Source of the DNA: an uncultured Microbacterium sp.
GTDB lineage: Bacteria; Actinomycetota; Actinomycetes; Actinomycetales; Microbacteriaceae
DNA: 64,000 nt
Direction: 5' to 3'
NCBI RefSeq assembly: GCF_945952435.1
Contig: NZ_CAMFHZ010000003.1
Coordinates: 1 to 64,000 of the forward strand
The notes under the pieces are model-generated. The model saw nothing but the letters and a program-made list of their open reading frames with translations. It ran no database searches and had not been told where the DNA came from. The position numbers and the translations under genes are program-made. Positions 55,175 to 64,000 of this stretch are shown here, piece after piece (position 1 is the first letter of the stretch; each line of letters begins with the position of its first letter).

Positions 55175-55177
55175 GAT
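55172..55177 (+). promoter_or_regulatory. -10 element TAGGAT upstream of the thrS leader
   Basis: TAGGAT lies 6 nt before ATG 55184, so transcription should start at the leader ORF. It overlaps the ydcF-like stop codon. Confidence 0.55.
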
Positions 55178-55183
55178 TCACCT

Positions 55184-55252
55184 ATGGACTTCGCCCGGCA
55201 GACCCGCACGACCTCGGTCGTGGTCGCCGGCACGCGAACGCTCAAGGCCTGA
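55184..55252 (+). CDS. Threonine-rich leader peptide upstream of thrS (candidate)
   Basis: This 22-codon micro-ORF begins MDFARQTRTTS and ends AGTRTLKA. Five of 22 residues are threonine, clustered as TRTT and TRT. It starts at the predicted transcription start and ends 64 bp before thrS. A palindrome (GGGCGCGA/TCGCGCCC, 55260-55275) follows its stop. This layout fits ribosome-mediated attenuation of threonyl-tRNA synthetase in response to charged tRNA-Thr. It is too short to prove coding by composition. Confidence 0.5.
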   Translation: MDFARQTRTTSVVVAGTRTLKA

Positions 55253-55259
55253 GCGGGCA

Positions 55260-55275
55260 GGGCGCGATCGCGCCC
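55260..55275 (+). promoter_or_regulatory. Hairpin in the thrS leader
   Basis: A 16-bp perfect palindrome GGGCGCGA-TCGCGCCC, 8 bp after the leader ORF stop and 41 bp before the thrS start. Confidence 0.45.
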
Positions 55276-55316
55276 GAAGCTGAGTGCCGAGACCATCGCT
55301 TAACAGGAGAACTCCC

Positions 55317-57374
55317 TTGTCAGAGAACCCCGTGTCCGAATCCGCCGCGCCTGCATCGGCCGCGCTCGTCTATCCCTGTGACGGCTTCGCGCTGTACGGG
55401 GCCGACGGGCCCTACAGCGATCGTTCCGTGATCGCGATGCTGGTGAACGGCGAGCAGAAGGATCTCGCCACGCTCGTCCACGAGGACGACGTCGTGGAGC
55501 CGATCCGGATCGACAGCCCGCTCGGGCTCGCGATCCTGCGTCACTCGGCCGCGCACGTGCTCGCCCAGGCCGTGCAGCGCATCAAGCCGCAGTCCACCCT
55601 CGGCATCGGGCCGCCGATCACCGACGGCTTCTACTACGACTTCGGAGTGGACACTCCGTTCACGCCCGAGGACCTCAAGGCGATCTCCAAGGAGATGCAG
55701 CGCATCCAGCGCGAGGGGCAGCGGTTCGTGCGTCGCGTCGTGACCGACGAGGAGGCGCGGGCCGAGCTGCACCGCGAGCCCTTCAAGCTCGAGCTGATCG
55801 GGTTGAAGAGCCCGTCCGCATCCGGCGCGGAGGTCGCCGAGGGAGCCTCCGTCGAGGTGGGCGAGGGCGAGCTCACCATCTACGACAACGTGTCGAAGGA
55901 CGGGGAGGTCGTCTGGAAGGATCTCTGCCGCGGTCCGCACCTGCCGAACACGCGCCTGATCGGCAACGGCTGGGATCTCACCCGTGTCGCCGCCGCGTAC
56001 TGGCGAGGCAGCGAGAAGAACCCGCAGCTGCAGCGCATCTACGGCACCGCGTGGCCCACCAAGGACGAGCTGCGGGCGTACCAGGAGCGCCTGGCGGAGG
56101 CCGAGCGTCGCGACCATCGCCGCCTCGGGGCGGAGATGGATCTCTTCTCGTTCCCGGACGAGATCGGATCCGGCCTCGCGGTGTTCCACCCCAAGGGCGG
56201 GATCATCCGCTACGAGATCGAGCAGAACCTGCGCCGCCAGCTTCTCGCCAACGGCTACGAGCTCGTGAACACGCCGCACATCACCAAGAAGGACCTGTTC
56301 CAGACCTCGGGGCACCTGCAGACCTACGCCGACGGCATGTTCCCCCCGATGCACCTGGACGAGGTCGTGGACGGCGAGGGCAACATCACCAGGCAGGGTC
56401 AGGACTACTACCTGAAGCCGATGAACTGCCCGTTCCACAACCTCATCTTCCGCGCCCGCGGGCGCTCCTACCGGGAGCTTCCGCTGCGCCTGGCGGAGTT
56501 CGGTACCGTCTACCGCTACGAGAAGAGCGGCACCCTCTCCGGCCTCACCCGGGTGCGCGGTCTCACCCAGGACGACGCGCACATCTACGTCGCGCAGGAT
56601 CAGGTCAAGGAGGAGCTCACCACGAACCTGGAGTTCGTGCTGAAGCTCCTGCGCGACTACGGGCTGAACGACTTCTACCTCGAGCTCTCGACCAACGAGG
56701 AGGGCAACCCGAAGTTCCTGGGCGAGCCGGAGCAGTGGACCGAGGCGATCGACACGCTCCGCGAGGTGGCGCTCGCCTCGGGGCTCGAGCTCGTGGCGGA
56801 TCCCGGAGGCGCGGCGTTCTACGGTCCCAAGATCTCGGTGCAGGCGCGCGACGCGATCGGCCGCACCTGGCAGATGTCGACGATCCAGCTCGACTTCAAC
56901 CAGCCGGAGCGGTTCGAGCTGGAGTACACGGGACCGGACGGTCTCAAGCACCGCCCCGTGATGATCCACCGTGCTCTGCTGGGCTCCGTGGAGCGCTTCT
57001 TCGCGATCCTGCTGGAGCACTACGCCGGCGACTTCCCGCTCTGGCTCGCCCCGGCCCAGGTCGTGGGCGTGCCCGTCGCCGACGAGTTCGCGCCCTACCT
57101 CGACGACGTCATCGGTCGGCTTCGCGCGGCCGGGATCCGTGCCGAGCTCGACCACTCCGACGACCGGATGCAGAAGAAGATCCGCAACCACACGACCGCG
57201 AAGGTGCCGCTGATCCTCATCGCCGGCGCCCAGGACCGCGAGGCGGGAACCGTCTCGTTCCGGTTCCGCGACGGCACCCAGGAGAACGGCGTCCCGATCG
57301 CCGACGCCCTCGCCCGCATCCAGGGCGCCGTCGCCGCGCACACGCGGGTGATGACCGCCGAGGACCTCGCGTGA
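55317..57374 (+). CDS. thrS: Threonyl-tRNA synthetase
   Basis: The 685-residue class II synthetase has a reduced N-terminal TGS-like region and the second editing-type domain [35 protein letters not shown] (HxxxH zinc/editing site). The catalytic core has motif 2-like [37 protein letters not shown] and motif 3 [23 protein letters not shown]. The C-terminal anticodon-binding domain is [24 protein letters not shown] 55317 is chosen for CAGGAGA 6 nt upstream; GTG 55332 is an alternative. It overlaps the HIT gene by 4 bp. Confidence 0.95.
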   Translation: MSENPVSESAAPASAALVYPCDGFALYGADGPYSDRSVIAMLVNGEQKDLATLVHEDDVVEPIRIDSPLGLAILRHSAAHVLAQAVQRIKPQSTLGIGPPITDGFYYDFGVDTPFTPEDLKAISKEMQRIQREGQRFVRRVVTDEEARAELHREPFKLELIGLKSPSASGAEVAEGASVEVGEGELTIYDNVSKDGEVVWKDLCRGPHLPNTRLIGNGWDLTRVAAAYWRGSEKNPQLQRIYGTAWPTKDELRAYQERLAEAERRDHRRLGAEMDLFSFPDEIGSGLAVFHPKGGIIRYEIEQNLRRQLLANGYELVNTPHITKKDLFQTSGHLQTYADGMFPPMHLDEVVDGEGNITRQGQDYYLKPMNCPFHNLIFRARGRSYRELPLRLAEFGTVYRYEKSGTLSGLTRVRGLTQDDAHIYVAQDQVKEELTTNLEFVLKLLRDYGLNDFYLELSTNEEGNPKFLGEPEQWTEAIDTLREVALASGLELVADPGGAAFYGPKISVQARDAIGRTWQMSTIQLDFNQPERFELEYTGPDGLKHRPVMIHRALLGSVERFFAILLEHYAGDFPLWLAPAQVVGVPVADEFAPYLDDVIGRLRAAGIRAELDHSDDRMQKKIRNHTTAKVPLILIAGAQDREAGTVSFRFRDGTQENGVPIADALARIQGAVAAHTRVMTAEDLA

Positions 57375-57961
57375 CGGACGCGTCGGAAGGATCCGCGGTC
57401 GCCGGCGACGTGCCCGCGGATCCGTTCGCGAGGCTGGAGGACGCCGCGCATCTCGCCGGCGTCCCCGACGAGTTCCAGCGGCTCTGGGTGCCGCATCGGA
57501 TGACCTACATCGAGGCCGGCCCCGAGCCGCTGCGCGAGCAGTGCCCGTTCTGCGAGGCGCCGAAGCATCCGGACGAGGAGCGCCTGATCGTCGCGCGCGG
57601 CCGGACGTCCTATGTGCTGCTGAACCTCTTCCCCTACAACTCCGGCCACCTGCTCGTCTGCCCCTACCGCCACATCGCCACGTACGACCAGGCGACGCCG
57701 GAGGAGGTCGCCGAGATCGGCGCCCTCACGCAGACGGCCATGCGCGTCCTGCGCGCGACATCGCACTGCGACGGCTTCAACATCGGGATGAACCAGGGCG
57801 CGGTCGCGGGCGCCGGCGTCGATGCGCACCTGCATCAGCACGTGGTCCCGCGGTGGACGAGCGATGCGAACTTCTTCCCGATCATCGCGAAGACCAAGGC
57901 GCTCCCGCAGCTCCTGGGAGACGTGCGCAACACCCTCGCGGCCGCGTGGCCGCAGGACTGA
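57371..57961 (+). CDS. HIT-family (AP4A phosphorylase-like) nucleotide hydrolase
   Basis: The 196-residue HIT domain protein has [44 protein letters not shown] and the histidine triad [11 protein letters not shown]. Members cleave or phosphorylyse dinucleoside polyphosphates or adenylates such as AP4A, which is made by aminoacyl-tRNA synthetases. Being coupled to thrS therefore makes sense. GTG 57371 overlaps the thrS stop. It is followed by a REP-like repeat. Confidence 0.92.
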   Translation: MTDASEGSAVAGDVPADPFARLEDAAHLAGVPDEFQRLWVPHRMTYIEAGPEPLREQCPFCEAPKHPDEERLIVARGRTSYVLLNLFPYNSGHLLVCPYRHIATYDQATPEEVAEIGALTQTAMRVLRATSHCDGFNIGMNQGAVAGAGVDAHLHQHVVPRWTSDANFFPIIAKTKALPQLLGDVRNTLAAAWPQD

Positions 57962-57971
57962 CTCCCGGGGC

Positions 57972-58086
57972 GTCGAGCGAGCCCAGCCGGGCGGCACCCC
58001 CTGGCGGTCGTTGAGCGAGTCCCGCCGGGCAGCACCCCTTAGGGGTCGTTGAGCGAGCCCCGGCGCAGCCGGAGCGAGACGAAACG
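57972..58086. repeat. REP-like repeat, copy 3 with tandem sub-units
   Basis: Two exact GGTCGTTGAGCGAG units (58006-58019 and 58044-58057) and a weaker one (CGTCGAGCGAG, 57971-57981), spaced 36-38 bp apart, end in AGCGAGACGAAACG (58073-58086). This matches the left half of the 12-113 element. It lies between the converging HIT and pdxY genes. Confidence 0.75.
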
Positions 58087-58090
58087 CCGC

Positions 58091-58109
58091 GAGACGGCCG
58101 CGCCGTCTC
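58091..58109. terminator. Terminator-like hairpin at the pdxY stop
   Basis: GAGACGGC-CGC-GCCGTCTC, an 8-bp stem overlapping the last codon of pdxY. Confidence 0.5.
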
Positions 58110-58962
58110 AGCGCACCTGGCGTGCTTCGAACTGCTGCGGCGGGTTGGCGTAGAACTCCTGCGCCGGCACGAGCTGCAGTTCGCGCGCGCCCGACTCCAG
58201 GGTGAGACGGAGGAGCTCGTACACGCTGGACACCGTGCGCTCGAGCGCCAGCTTGGCATCGCCCGTCTCCACGTAGTGCGCCGTGAACAGCGCGGCGGTC
58301 ACGTCGCCGGATCCGTTCGCCTTCATCGGAAGGTGGGGCGTCGCCACCAGCCACGCGCCCTCGTCGTCCACGGCGAGCATCTCGATCGTGCCCTCGGCGC
58401 GATCCGGTCGCTCCACGCTCGTGACGAGGACGGTGCGCGGACCCATCGCGCGCGCGGCGTCGACCGAGGCGAGGGTCGACTCCAGGGTGTCGGGCTCCGT
58501 GTTCGTGAGGTAGCCGAGCTCGAACTGGTTCGGCGTGATGATGTCGGCGACGGGAACGACGCGGTCGCGCAGCAGCTCGGGGATCGCGGGGGCGACGAAG
58601 CACCCCGACTTGGCATTGCCCATGACCGGGTCGCAGGAGTACACCGCCGCGGGGTTGGCGGCCTTGACCCGCGCCACGGCGTCGATGATGACGTCCGCGA
58701 TGCCCTCGCCGCCCTGATAGCCGCTGAGCACGACATCGACGTCGCCGAGCACGCCGCGCTCCTCGATGCCTGTGATGACCTCGCGCACGTCGTCGGGCGC
58801 GATGAGCGGCCCGCGCCACGCGCCGTAGCCCGTGTGGTTCGAGAAGTTCACGGTGTAGACGGGGAGCACCTCGACGCCGATGCGCTGCAGAGGGAACACG
58901 GCGGCGGAGTTGCCGACGTGTCCGTAGGCGACGGCGGACTGGATCGAGAGCACGGTGAGCAT
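58108..58962 (-). CDS. pdxY: Pyridoxal/pyridoxine kinase
   Basis: The 284-residue ribokinase-fold enzyme phosphorylates pyridoxal to PLP. Motifs include [24 protein letters not shown] at the N-terminus, [31 protein letters not shown] and the anion-hole motif [16 protein letters not shown] with the catalytic aspartate. It is divergent from pdxS, so salvage and de novo PLP genes share a control region of 86 bp. Confidence 0.93.
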   Translation of the reverse strand: MLTVLSIQSAVAYGHVGNSAAVFPLQRIGVEVLPVYTVNFSNHTGYGAWRGPLIAPDDVREVITGIEERGVLGDVDVVLSGYQGGEGIADVIIDAVARVKAANPAAVYSCDPVMGNAKSGCFVAPAIPELLRDRVVPVADIITPNQFELGYLTNTEPDTLESTLASVDAARAMGPRTVLVTSVERPDRAEGTIEMLAVDDEGAWLVATPHLPMKANGSGDVTAALFTAHYVETGDAKLALERTVSSVYELLRLTLESGARELQLVPAQEFYANPPQQFEARQVR

Positions 58963-59035
58963 TCCTCGATCCTCTCATTGGTGCGCGAGGAACCGCACAC
59001 TGTCTCGGGCGGAAAGAGCATCGGAGCAGACAGCG

Positions 59036-59041
59036 TATGAT
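59036..59041 (+). promoter_or_regulatory. -10 element TATGAT for leaderless pdxS
   Basis: TATGAT is followed by 7 nt and ATG 59049. An ATG at 59037 lies inside the element and is not the start. Confidence 0.55.
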
Positions 59042-59048
59042 CTGTCCT

Positions 59049-59951
59049 ATGACAGAAACTTCCCCTGGAACGACCACCGGCACCGGACGGGTCAAGCGAG
59101 GCCTCGCGGAGATGCTCAAGGGCGGCGTCATCATGGACGTCGTCACCCCAGAGCAGGCCCGCGTCGCCGAGGACGCCGGCGCCGTGGCGGTCATGGCGCT
59201 CGAACGGGTCCCGGCGGACATCCGCGCCCAGGGCGGCGTCTCCCGCATGAGCGATCCGGACATGATCGACGGGATCATCTCCGCCGTGTCGATCCCGGTC
59301 ATGGCGAAGGCGCGCATCGGTCACTTCGTCGAGGCGCAGGTGCTGCAGGAGCTCGGCGTCGACTACATCGACGAGTCCGAGGTGCTCTCGCCCGCCGACT
59401 ACGTGAACCACATCGACAAGTGGGGCTTCGACGTGCCGTTCGTCTGCGGTGCGACCAACCTCGGCGAGGCGCTGCGCCGCATCACCGAGGGCGCGGCGAT
59501 GATCCGTTCCAAGGGCGAGGCGGGAACCGGTGACGTCTCGGAGGCGATGAAGCACATCCGCACCATCCGCGGCGAGATCGCACGCCTGACCACCCTGTCC
59601 AAGGACGAGCTGTACGTCGCCGCCAAGGAACTGCAGGCGCCCTACGAGCTGGTCGCCGAGGTCGCCGAGAAGGGTGCGCTCCCTGTCGTCATGTTCGTCG
59701 CCGGGGGAGTGGCCACTCCCGCCGATGCCGCGATGATGATGCAGCTGGGCGCCGACGGCGTCTTCGTCGGATCCGGCATCTTCAAATCCGGGGATCCCGC
59801 GGCTCGCGCGGCGGCGATCGTCAAGGCCACCGCCGCCTACGACGACCCCGCCGTGATCGCCCAGGTCTCGCGCGGACTCGGCGAGGCCATGGTCGGCATC
59901 AACGTGGCAGACCTTCCCGCGCCGCACCGTCTGGCGGAGCGCGGCTGGTGA
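59049..59951 (+). CDS. pdxS: Pyridoxal 5'-phosphate synthase lyase subunit
   Basis: The 300-residue (beta/alpha)8 synthase subunit makes PLP from ribose 5-phosphate, glyceraldehyde 3-phosphate and ammonia. It shows [49 protein letters not shown] with the catalytic lysine, [25 protein letters not shown], and [32 protein letters not shown]. The start at 59049 fits the leaderless promoter. It overlaps pdxT by 4 bp and acts as its partner. Confidence 0.96.
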   Translation: MTETSPGTTTGTGRVKRGLAEMLKGGVIMDVVTPEQARVAEDAGAVAVMALERVPADIRAQGGVSRMSDPDMIDGIISAVSIPVMAKARIGHFVEAQVLQELGVDYIDESEVLSPADYVNHIDKWGFDVPFVCGATNLGEALRRITEGAAMIRSKGEAGTGDVSEAMKHIRTIRGEIARLTTLSKDELYVAAKELQAPYELVAEVAEKGALPVVMFVAGGVATPADAAMMMQLGADGVFVGSGIFKSGDPAARAAAIVKATAAYDDPAVIAQVSRGLGEAMVGINVADLPAPHRLAERGW

Positions 59952-60556
59952 CAGCCCCCGTGCGGATCGGCGTGCTCGCGCTGCAGGGCGATGTGCGCGA
60001 GCACGCCGCGATCCTCACCGCGCTCGGGGCGGAGGCGGTGCCCGTCCGCCGCCCCGAGCAGCTCGACCGGATCGACGGCCTGGTGCTCCCGGGCGGCGAG
60101 TCCAGCGTGATCGACAAGCTGTCGCGGATCTTCGGTCTGCGCGATCCGCTGCGTGCGCTCATCGCGGACGGTCTGCCCGTCTACGGGACGTGCGCCGGGC
60201 TGATCCTGCTCGCGGACGAGATCGAGGGCGCGATCGACGGGCAGCTCACCTTCGGCGGGCTCGACGTCACCGTGGCGCGCAACGCGTTCGGCGGACAGGT
60301 CGAGTCGTTCGAGACCACGCTCACGATCGCCGGCATCGAGGGCGAGGTCGAGGCGACCTTCATCCGTGCACCGCTGATCACCCGGGTCGGACCGCGGGCC
60401 ACCGCGATCGCGACCCTTCCCGACGGTGGCGTGGTCGCGGTGGAGCAGGGGAGTCTGCTCGGCACGAGCTTCCACCCGGAGATGAACGGCGAGACGCGTC
60501 TGCACGCCCGGCTGCTGCACCTGGTCGAGGCACGCCGGTCCGCACGCGCCGCCTGA
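59948..60556 (+). CDS. pdxT: Pyridoxal 5'-phosphate synthase glutaminase subunit
   Basis: The 202-residue class I glutaminase has [31 protein letters not shown], the nucleophile in [12 protein letters not shown] and the His/Glu dyad in [17 protein letters not shown]. It releases ammonia from glutamine and delivers it to PdxS. GTG start; translationally coupled to pdxS. Confidence 0.96.
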   Translation: MTAPVRIGVLALQGDVREHAAILTALGAEAVPVRRPEQLDRIDGLVLPGGESSVIDKLSRIFGLRDPLRALIADGLPVYGTCAGLILLADEIEGAIDGQLTFGGLDVTVARNAFGGQVESFETTLTIAGIEGEVEATFIRAPLITRVGPRATAIATLPDGGVVAVEQGSLLGTSFHPEMNGETRLHARLLHLVEARRSARAA

Positions 60557-60571
60557 CCCGCCCCCGTCGGG

Positions 60572-60641
60572 CACAACGCAGGAGTTGCGGTCGGAACACC
60601 GCCTCACGGCGGTCCGGCAGGCCCAAAACTCCTGCGTCGTG
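60572..60641. repeat. 70-bp imperfect palindromic element
   Basis: CACAACGCAGGAGTT and AACTCCTGCGTCGTG are inverted (14 of 15 positions). Between them is a second hairpin ACCGCC-TCAC-GGCGGT. The nested dyad between pdxT and yebC resembles a mobile or REP-type element; only one copy was seen here. Confidence 0.6.
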
Positions 60642-60684
60642 TCGCGGGCGGAGCAGTCGGCGACGACGAGGATGGCCGATTCGT

Positions 60685-60690
60685 TAGAAT
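60685..60690 (+). promoter_or_regulatory. -10 element TAGAAT upstream of yebC
   Basis: TAGAAT lies about 50 bp before ATG 60741, giving a leader of about 45 nt for yebC. Confidence 0.4.
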
Positions 60691-60740
60691 GGACGATGCC
60701 CTGGCGGGATGAGCCCCGGGGCGGATAGAGCGGGAGACAT

Positions 60741-61499
60741 ATGTCCGGGCATTCCAAGTGGGCCACGACGAAGCACAAGAAGGCCGTCATCGATGCGCGC
60801 CGTGCGAAGTCCTGGGCCAAGCTCATCAAGAACATCGAGGTCGCGGCGAAGCTCGGCGGCCCCGATCAGGCCGGCAATCCGACGCTGTTCGACGCCGTGC
60901 TCAAGGCCAAGAAGACCTCCGTCCCCAAGGACAACATCGACCGCGCCATCAAGCGCGGCGCCGGCATCGGCGGCGAGTCGGTCGAGTACTCCTCGATCAC
61001 GTACGAGGGCTATGGCGCGAACGGCGTCGCGCTGATGATCGAGTGTCTGACCGACAACAAGAACCGGGCCGCCGCCGAGGTGCGTACCGCGCTGAGCCGC
61101 AACGGCGGCACGCTCGCCGATCCCGGCAGCGTCGCGTACAACTTCACCCGCAAGGGCGTCATCGTCGTCGAAGGCGAGAACACCACCGAGGACGACGTCA
61201 TGATGGCGGCACTCGAAGCCGGCGCCGAGGAGATCGAGCCGCATGCGCAGGGCTTCGAGATCATCACCGAGGCCTCCGACCTCGTCGCGGTGCGCAGTGC
61301 GCTGCAGGATGCCGGCATCGAGTACGAGTCCGCGGACGTCGAGTTCGTGCCGAATCTCAAGGTCGAGGTCGATGCCGAGACGGCGCGCAAGATCTTCCGC
61401 CTGATCGACGCCCTCGAGGACAGCGACGACGTGCAGAACGTCTACGCCAACTTCGATCTCACGCCCGAGGTGCAGGCCGAGCTCGAGAACGACGAGTAG
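60741..61499 (+). CDS. yebC: YebC/PmpR-family regulator
   Basis: The 252-residue protein has the family N-terminus [79 protein letters not shown] and a mixed C-terminal domain ending in YANFDLTPE follow. Members bind DNA, and one branch also helps ribosomes at proline stretches. It is usually followed by ruvCAB in actinobacteria; here a degraded gene and a divergent transporter follow instead. Confidence 0.95.
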   Translation: MSGHSKWATTKHKKAVIDARRAKSWAKLIKNIEVAAKLGGPDQAGNPTLFDAVLKAKKTSVPKDNIDRAIKRGAGIGGESVEYSSITYEGYGANGVALMIECLTDNKNRAAAEVRTALSRNGGTLADPGSVAYNFTRKGVIVVEGENTTEDDVMMAALEAGAEEIEPHAQGFEIITEASDLVAVRSALQDAGIEYESADVEFVPNLKVEVDAETARKIFRLIDALEDSDDVQNVYANFDLTPEVQAELENDE

Positions 61500-61521
61500 G
61501 CCGCATCCCGAAGAGACCCCG

Positions 61522-61891
61522 ATGGCCGCGCCGCAGATCGTCCCGTACGACCCGGCGTGGCCATCGCTCGCGGAAGACTGGATCGCGCGTCTGCGAGGGG
61601 TGCTCTCGCCTGTCCTGGGTGAGAGCGCGTGGATCGAGCGCATCGGTTCGACCGCGGTGCCGGGGCTGGCTGCGAAGCCCTTCCTCGATCTGCAGCTGAC
61701 TCTGACGGAGCTGCCGGAGGAGCGGCGGATCCGCCAGGCGGTGCTCCCGCTCGGGTTCGCGCGGGCACGCGGAGCGCGTCCGACTCGCCCGGCGTCGATC
61801 ACGACACGCTCCGGCCAGGATCGGATCCCGCCCATCACGACAGTTCATGGACGAGGCGCAGGCGCGGATGGGCTGGCACGCTCCGGGCTGA
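61522..61891 (+). pseudogene. GrpB-family pseudogene, frameshifted and internally deleted
   Basis: The first 80 codons read as a GrpB (UPF0157) start: IVPYDPAWPSLAEDW, IERIGSTAVPGLAAKPFLDLQLTL, LPLGF. Similarity then continues in another frame (SASDSPGVDHDTLRPGSDP, about 61770-61830), and a possible C-terminus in the third frame ends at 61891 (FMDEAQARMGWHAPG). Intact proteins are about 170-180 residues, so two frame changes and an internal loss of about 150 bp are implied. Confidence 0.7.
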
Positions 61892-62843
61892 TCGACGGCG
61901 TCGGAGGGCTGCGTTTCGCGCGTGGAGCCCGGTTTCCGGACGCCTCGCGCGCCGAGAGGCGCTGTGCCCCGAACACCGCGACCAGCATCACCACGATGCC
62001 GATGGCGCTCATCGGGGTCAGACGATCATGAGCGACGAAGACGCCGAAGAGCGCGGCCCACACCGGTTCGGTGCCGAGCAGCAGTCCGGCGTGGGTCGCG
62101 GAGGTCGCCGCGATGCCCCAGGTCTGGATCACGAACACGACAGCGCCGGCCACGATCGCCAGATACAGCAGCGCGAGCAGTCGAGGAGGCGTCATGCCGG
62201 CGAAGAAGGCGCCGACGGGAGTGCCGCGAACGGGGCACAGCGCCGCGAACACCACTCCGACGGTTCCGAGCTGGATCGCGGTGAGCCGAGTGGGGTCCAT
62301 CGGACGGGCCGCCTGCAGGGCGCTCGACGCGGTGACGTGCACGACCCGCGCGAGCGCGGCGCCCAGGATCAACAGGTCGCCGAGACCGGGAGCCGAGAGC
62401 GTGTGTCCGCCGGCGATCAACCACGCTCCCATCATGGCGACCGCGCACAGGGCGACGATGACGCCCCGCAGTCGCGTGCGACGAACCGCTGCTTCGGCGA
62501 AGGGCACGAGCACGATGCACAGGGCGATGAGGACGCCCGCGTTGGTCGCACTCGTCAGGGCGACGCCGTACGTCTCCAGGGCGAAGACGATGCTCAGCGG
62601 GAGACCCAGGAGAACCCCGGTCCGCCATTCGGCGGGCGTCGGGCGCCCCCTCCGACGCGCCATCGCGAAGAGCGCGAGCACTGCCGCCGAGAGGAGCATC
62701 CGTGTGGCGATGAGGGCCGGCGCGCCGTCGGGATCCGGGAGGAGTTGCTTGACGACGAGATAGGTCGAGCCCCAGCAGACGGCGCCGAGCAGCAGCAGCG
62801 CGTCGTGACGGCGGACGGCGAAGGAGCGGGGGAGGACGGGCAC
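61845..62843 (-). CDS. EamA/DMT-superfamily transporter
   Basis: The 332-residue protein has ten hydrophobic spans in two repeats: LLLLGAVCWGSTYLVVKQLLPD, LIATRMLLSAAVLALFAMA, LGLPLSIVFALETYGVALT, AGVLIALCIVLVPFAEAAV and on. The second half includes AGLLLGTEPVWAALFGVFV. It should export or import a small metabolite. The last 30 residues are polar, low in similarity to the family and overlap the grpB remnant, so the 3' end may be an extension into pseudogene DNA. Divergent from a LysR gene that probably regulates it. Confidence 0.87.
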   Translation of the reverse strand: MPVLPRSFAVRRHDALLLLGAVCWGSTYLVVKQLLPDPDGAPALIATRMLLSAAVLALFAMARRRGRPTPAEWRTGVLLGLPLSIVFALETYGVALTSATNAGVLIALCIVLVPFAEAAVRRTRLRGVIVALCAVAMMGAWLIAGGHTLSAPGLGDLLILGAALARVVHVTASSALQAARPMDPTRLTAIQLGTVGVVFAALCPVRGTPVGAFFAGMTPPRLLALLYLAIVAGAVVFVIQTWGIAATSATHAGLLLGTEPVWAALFGVFVAHDRLTPMSAIGIVVMLVAVFGAQRLSAREASGNRAPRAKRSPPTPSISPERASPSAPAPRP

Positions 62844-62870
62844 CGTCTCAGCCTCGCTGTTCGTGAATCA

Positions 62871-62893
62871 TCAGACCAGATAGCGATCGCTGA
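62871..62893. promoter_or_regulatory. Candidate LysR operator between transporter and regulator
   Basis: TCAG...CTGA ends with the palindrome AGCGATCGCT (62882-62891). It lies in the 71-bp space between the two divergent starts. Confidence 0.35.
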
Positions 62894-62914
62894 TCCAAGC
62901 CGTAAGTTCTTCTT

Positions 62915-63847
62915 ATGGATCCACAGCAACTCCGTGCCCTCCGCGAACTGCGTGACCGTGGCTCGATCGCGCAGGTCGCCGTCGCATTCCGAGTGACGCC
63001 CTCGGCCGTGTCGCAGCAGCTCGCGGCGCTCCAGCGGCGCGCGGGCGTCGCGCTGACCCGGATCGACGGGCGCAGGACGGTGCTGACGGACGCGGGGCAC
63101 GCGCTCGCGGACGCCGCCGTCGGGGTCGAGATCGCGATGGCGCAGGCGCAGGACGCGGTGGACCGCTTCCACGCGACCGAGGCGGCGACGGTATCGGTCT
63201 CGGCCCTCTCCTCCGTGGCCCAGACGTTCTTCCCTGCCCTGCTCAGTGCCCGGTTACCGAGCGACCCGGTGCTGAGCTTCACGGATCGCGACGTCGCCCA
63301 CCACCGGTATGCCGCCCTCACCGCCGACATCGATCTGGTGATCGCGCACCGACTCCCCGGCGCGGATCGGTGGCCGTCCGGCATCCAGGTGATCCCGCTG
63401 CTGGACGAACCGCTCGATCTGACCTTCCGCCGCGGCCACGATCTGGATCGCGCTGCGCCCGCCTCGATCGACGAGCTCGCCGACGTCGAATGGATCAACG
63501 TGCACGAGGACTATCCGCTCGCAGGATCGGTCTCGCTGCTCGGCGCGCTCAGCGGGCGCGAGCCGCGTGTCCGGCACCAGGTCAACGACTACGCCGTCAC
63601 GGCCGCACTCCTCGGCGCCTCCGACGCCGTCGCGCTGCTCCCGCGGCACACGGGTCGCTGCTACCTCGGCGCAGGTCTCGTCCAGCGTCCGATCGCGCAC
63701 GACGCGGCCCCTCGCCGGAGCATCGACGTGCTCGCCCGCCCCGAGGCGCTGCGTCGCCGGGGCGTGCGCGCCGTGCTCGATGCGATCCGGGCGCACGCGG
63801 CGCTGATCGCCGGCGCGGACGAAGCCGAGTCCACGCCACGCGCGTGA
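62915..63847 (+). CDS. LysR-family transcriptional regulator
   Basis: The 310-residue regulator has an N-terminal winged helix (MDPQQLRALRELRDRGSIAQVAVAFRVTPSAVSQQLAALQRRAGVALTRI, residues 1-50). A type 2 periplasmic-binding-like effector domain follows. It is divergent from the EamA transporter, the usual arrangement for a LysR activator of an efflux gene. Ligand unknown. Confidence 0.9.
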   Translation: MDPQQLRALRELRDRGSIAQVAVAFRVTPSAVSQQLAALQRRAGVALTRIDGRRTVLTDAGHALADAAVGVEIAMAQAQDAVDRFHATEAATVSVSALSSVAQTFFPALLSARLPSDPVLSFTDRDVAHHRYAALTADIDLVIAHRLPGADRWPSGIQVIPLLDEPLDLTFRRGHDLDRAAPASIDELADVEWINVHEDYPLAGSVSLLGALSGREPRVRHQVNDYAVTAALLGASDAVALLPRHTGRCYLGAGLVQRPIAHDAAPRRSIDVLARPEALRRRGVRAVLDAIRAHAALIAGADEAESTPRA

Positions 63848-63963
63848 CGCGGCCGCGCTCGGGCACGCCGACGCGTCCTCCGCGCCGCGCGACGAGGCGT
63901 GGACGGAGCGGAGCGGCGGTGCGCCTCCGCCACGGCACGCGTCGCGAGACCTAGCCTGGTCGG

Positions 63964-64000
63964 ATGACGAGCGCACGGAGGATCAGCGCACGAAGGATCC
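63964..64000 (+). CDS. Start of a further gene, cut by the window end
   Basis: ATG 63964 begins MTSARRISARRI and runs off the window. TAGCCT (63952-63957) lies 6 nt upstream, the same leaderless pattern as elsewhere. Identity cannot be told. Confidence 0.35.
   Translation, partial: MTSARRISARRI

Overview
The window is high-GC DNA (roughly 70%) from an actinobacterium, most likely Microbacteriaceae and probably Microbacterium or a close relative. The support is the set of actinobacterial core genes seen here: SepH, DUF4193, DUF3093, DUF3710, DUF3159, DUF3000 and DUF7455 proteins, a non-gyrase type IIA topoisomerase pair, aconitase A, a single-polypeptide DXS, and pdxST next to yebC. Many genes also have promoters of the TAnnnT-N6-8-ATG/GTG type expected for leaderless mRNAs. 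No prophage, insertion sequence or CRISPR array was seen. No gene-free stretch exceeds about 200 bases.

Layout. 1-3.4 kb: an ATP-grasp gene, a tandem pair of partial alanine racemase-like genes, and a DUF7455 zinc-ribbon gene. 3.5-14.4 kb: topoisomerase IV B and A subunits (parE +, parC -) flanking an arginase-family gene, a GT4 glycosyltransferase and a tight four-gene operon (7901-11943: SDR, metallo-beta-lactamase fold hydrolase, F390-synthetase-like adenylating enzyme, ketoacyl synthase III) that resembles the olefin/beta-lactone (ole) pathway. 14.5-22.7 kb: phosphodiesterase, sepH, DUF4193, DUF3093, dut-DUF3710-DUF3159, and acnA behind a perfect palindrome. 22.9-25.5 kb: a citrate synthase 2 gene divergent from an HTH-citrate synthase fusion. 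25.6-34.8 kb: dxs, then a lipid locus (TetR, glpD, TetR, alkyl-DHAP-synthase-like flavoprotein, diacylglycerol kinase, GMC oxidoreductase) resembling Rv2249c-Rv2252 of Mycobacterium tuberculosis. 35-42.8 kb: fadB/fadA, RNase D, DUF3000, alpha/beta hydrolase, sufE, sseA. 43-50 kb: zapE, amtB with a GlnR-like operator, a membrane-anchored PemK/MazF-like gene, GNAT, pta-ackA. 50.2-50.7 kb: four tRNA genes (Val-CAC, Gly-GCC, Cys-GCA, Val-GAC). 50.9-60.6 kb: MmpL transporter, photolyase, YdcF, thrS preceded by a threonine-rich micro-ORF, a HIT hydrolase, pdxY, pdxS-pdxT. 60.7-64 kb: yebC, a broken grpB-like pseudogene, a divergent EamA transporter/LysR pair, and the start of a further gene.

How the genes may work together. 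acnA, two citrate synthases and a possible metabolite-sensing regulator form a TCA-cycle neighbourhood. pta-ackA handles acetate. glpD, the AGPS-like protein and the lipid kinase suggest glycerophospholipid or ether-lipid metabolism. fadAB carries out beta-oxidation. pdxS/pdxT/pdxY supply PLP. The main candidates for undescribed biology are the ole-like operon, the complementary alanine racemase pair, the HTH-citrate synthase fusion and the thrS leader. All functions are read from sequence motifs; no database search was possible.
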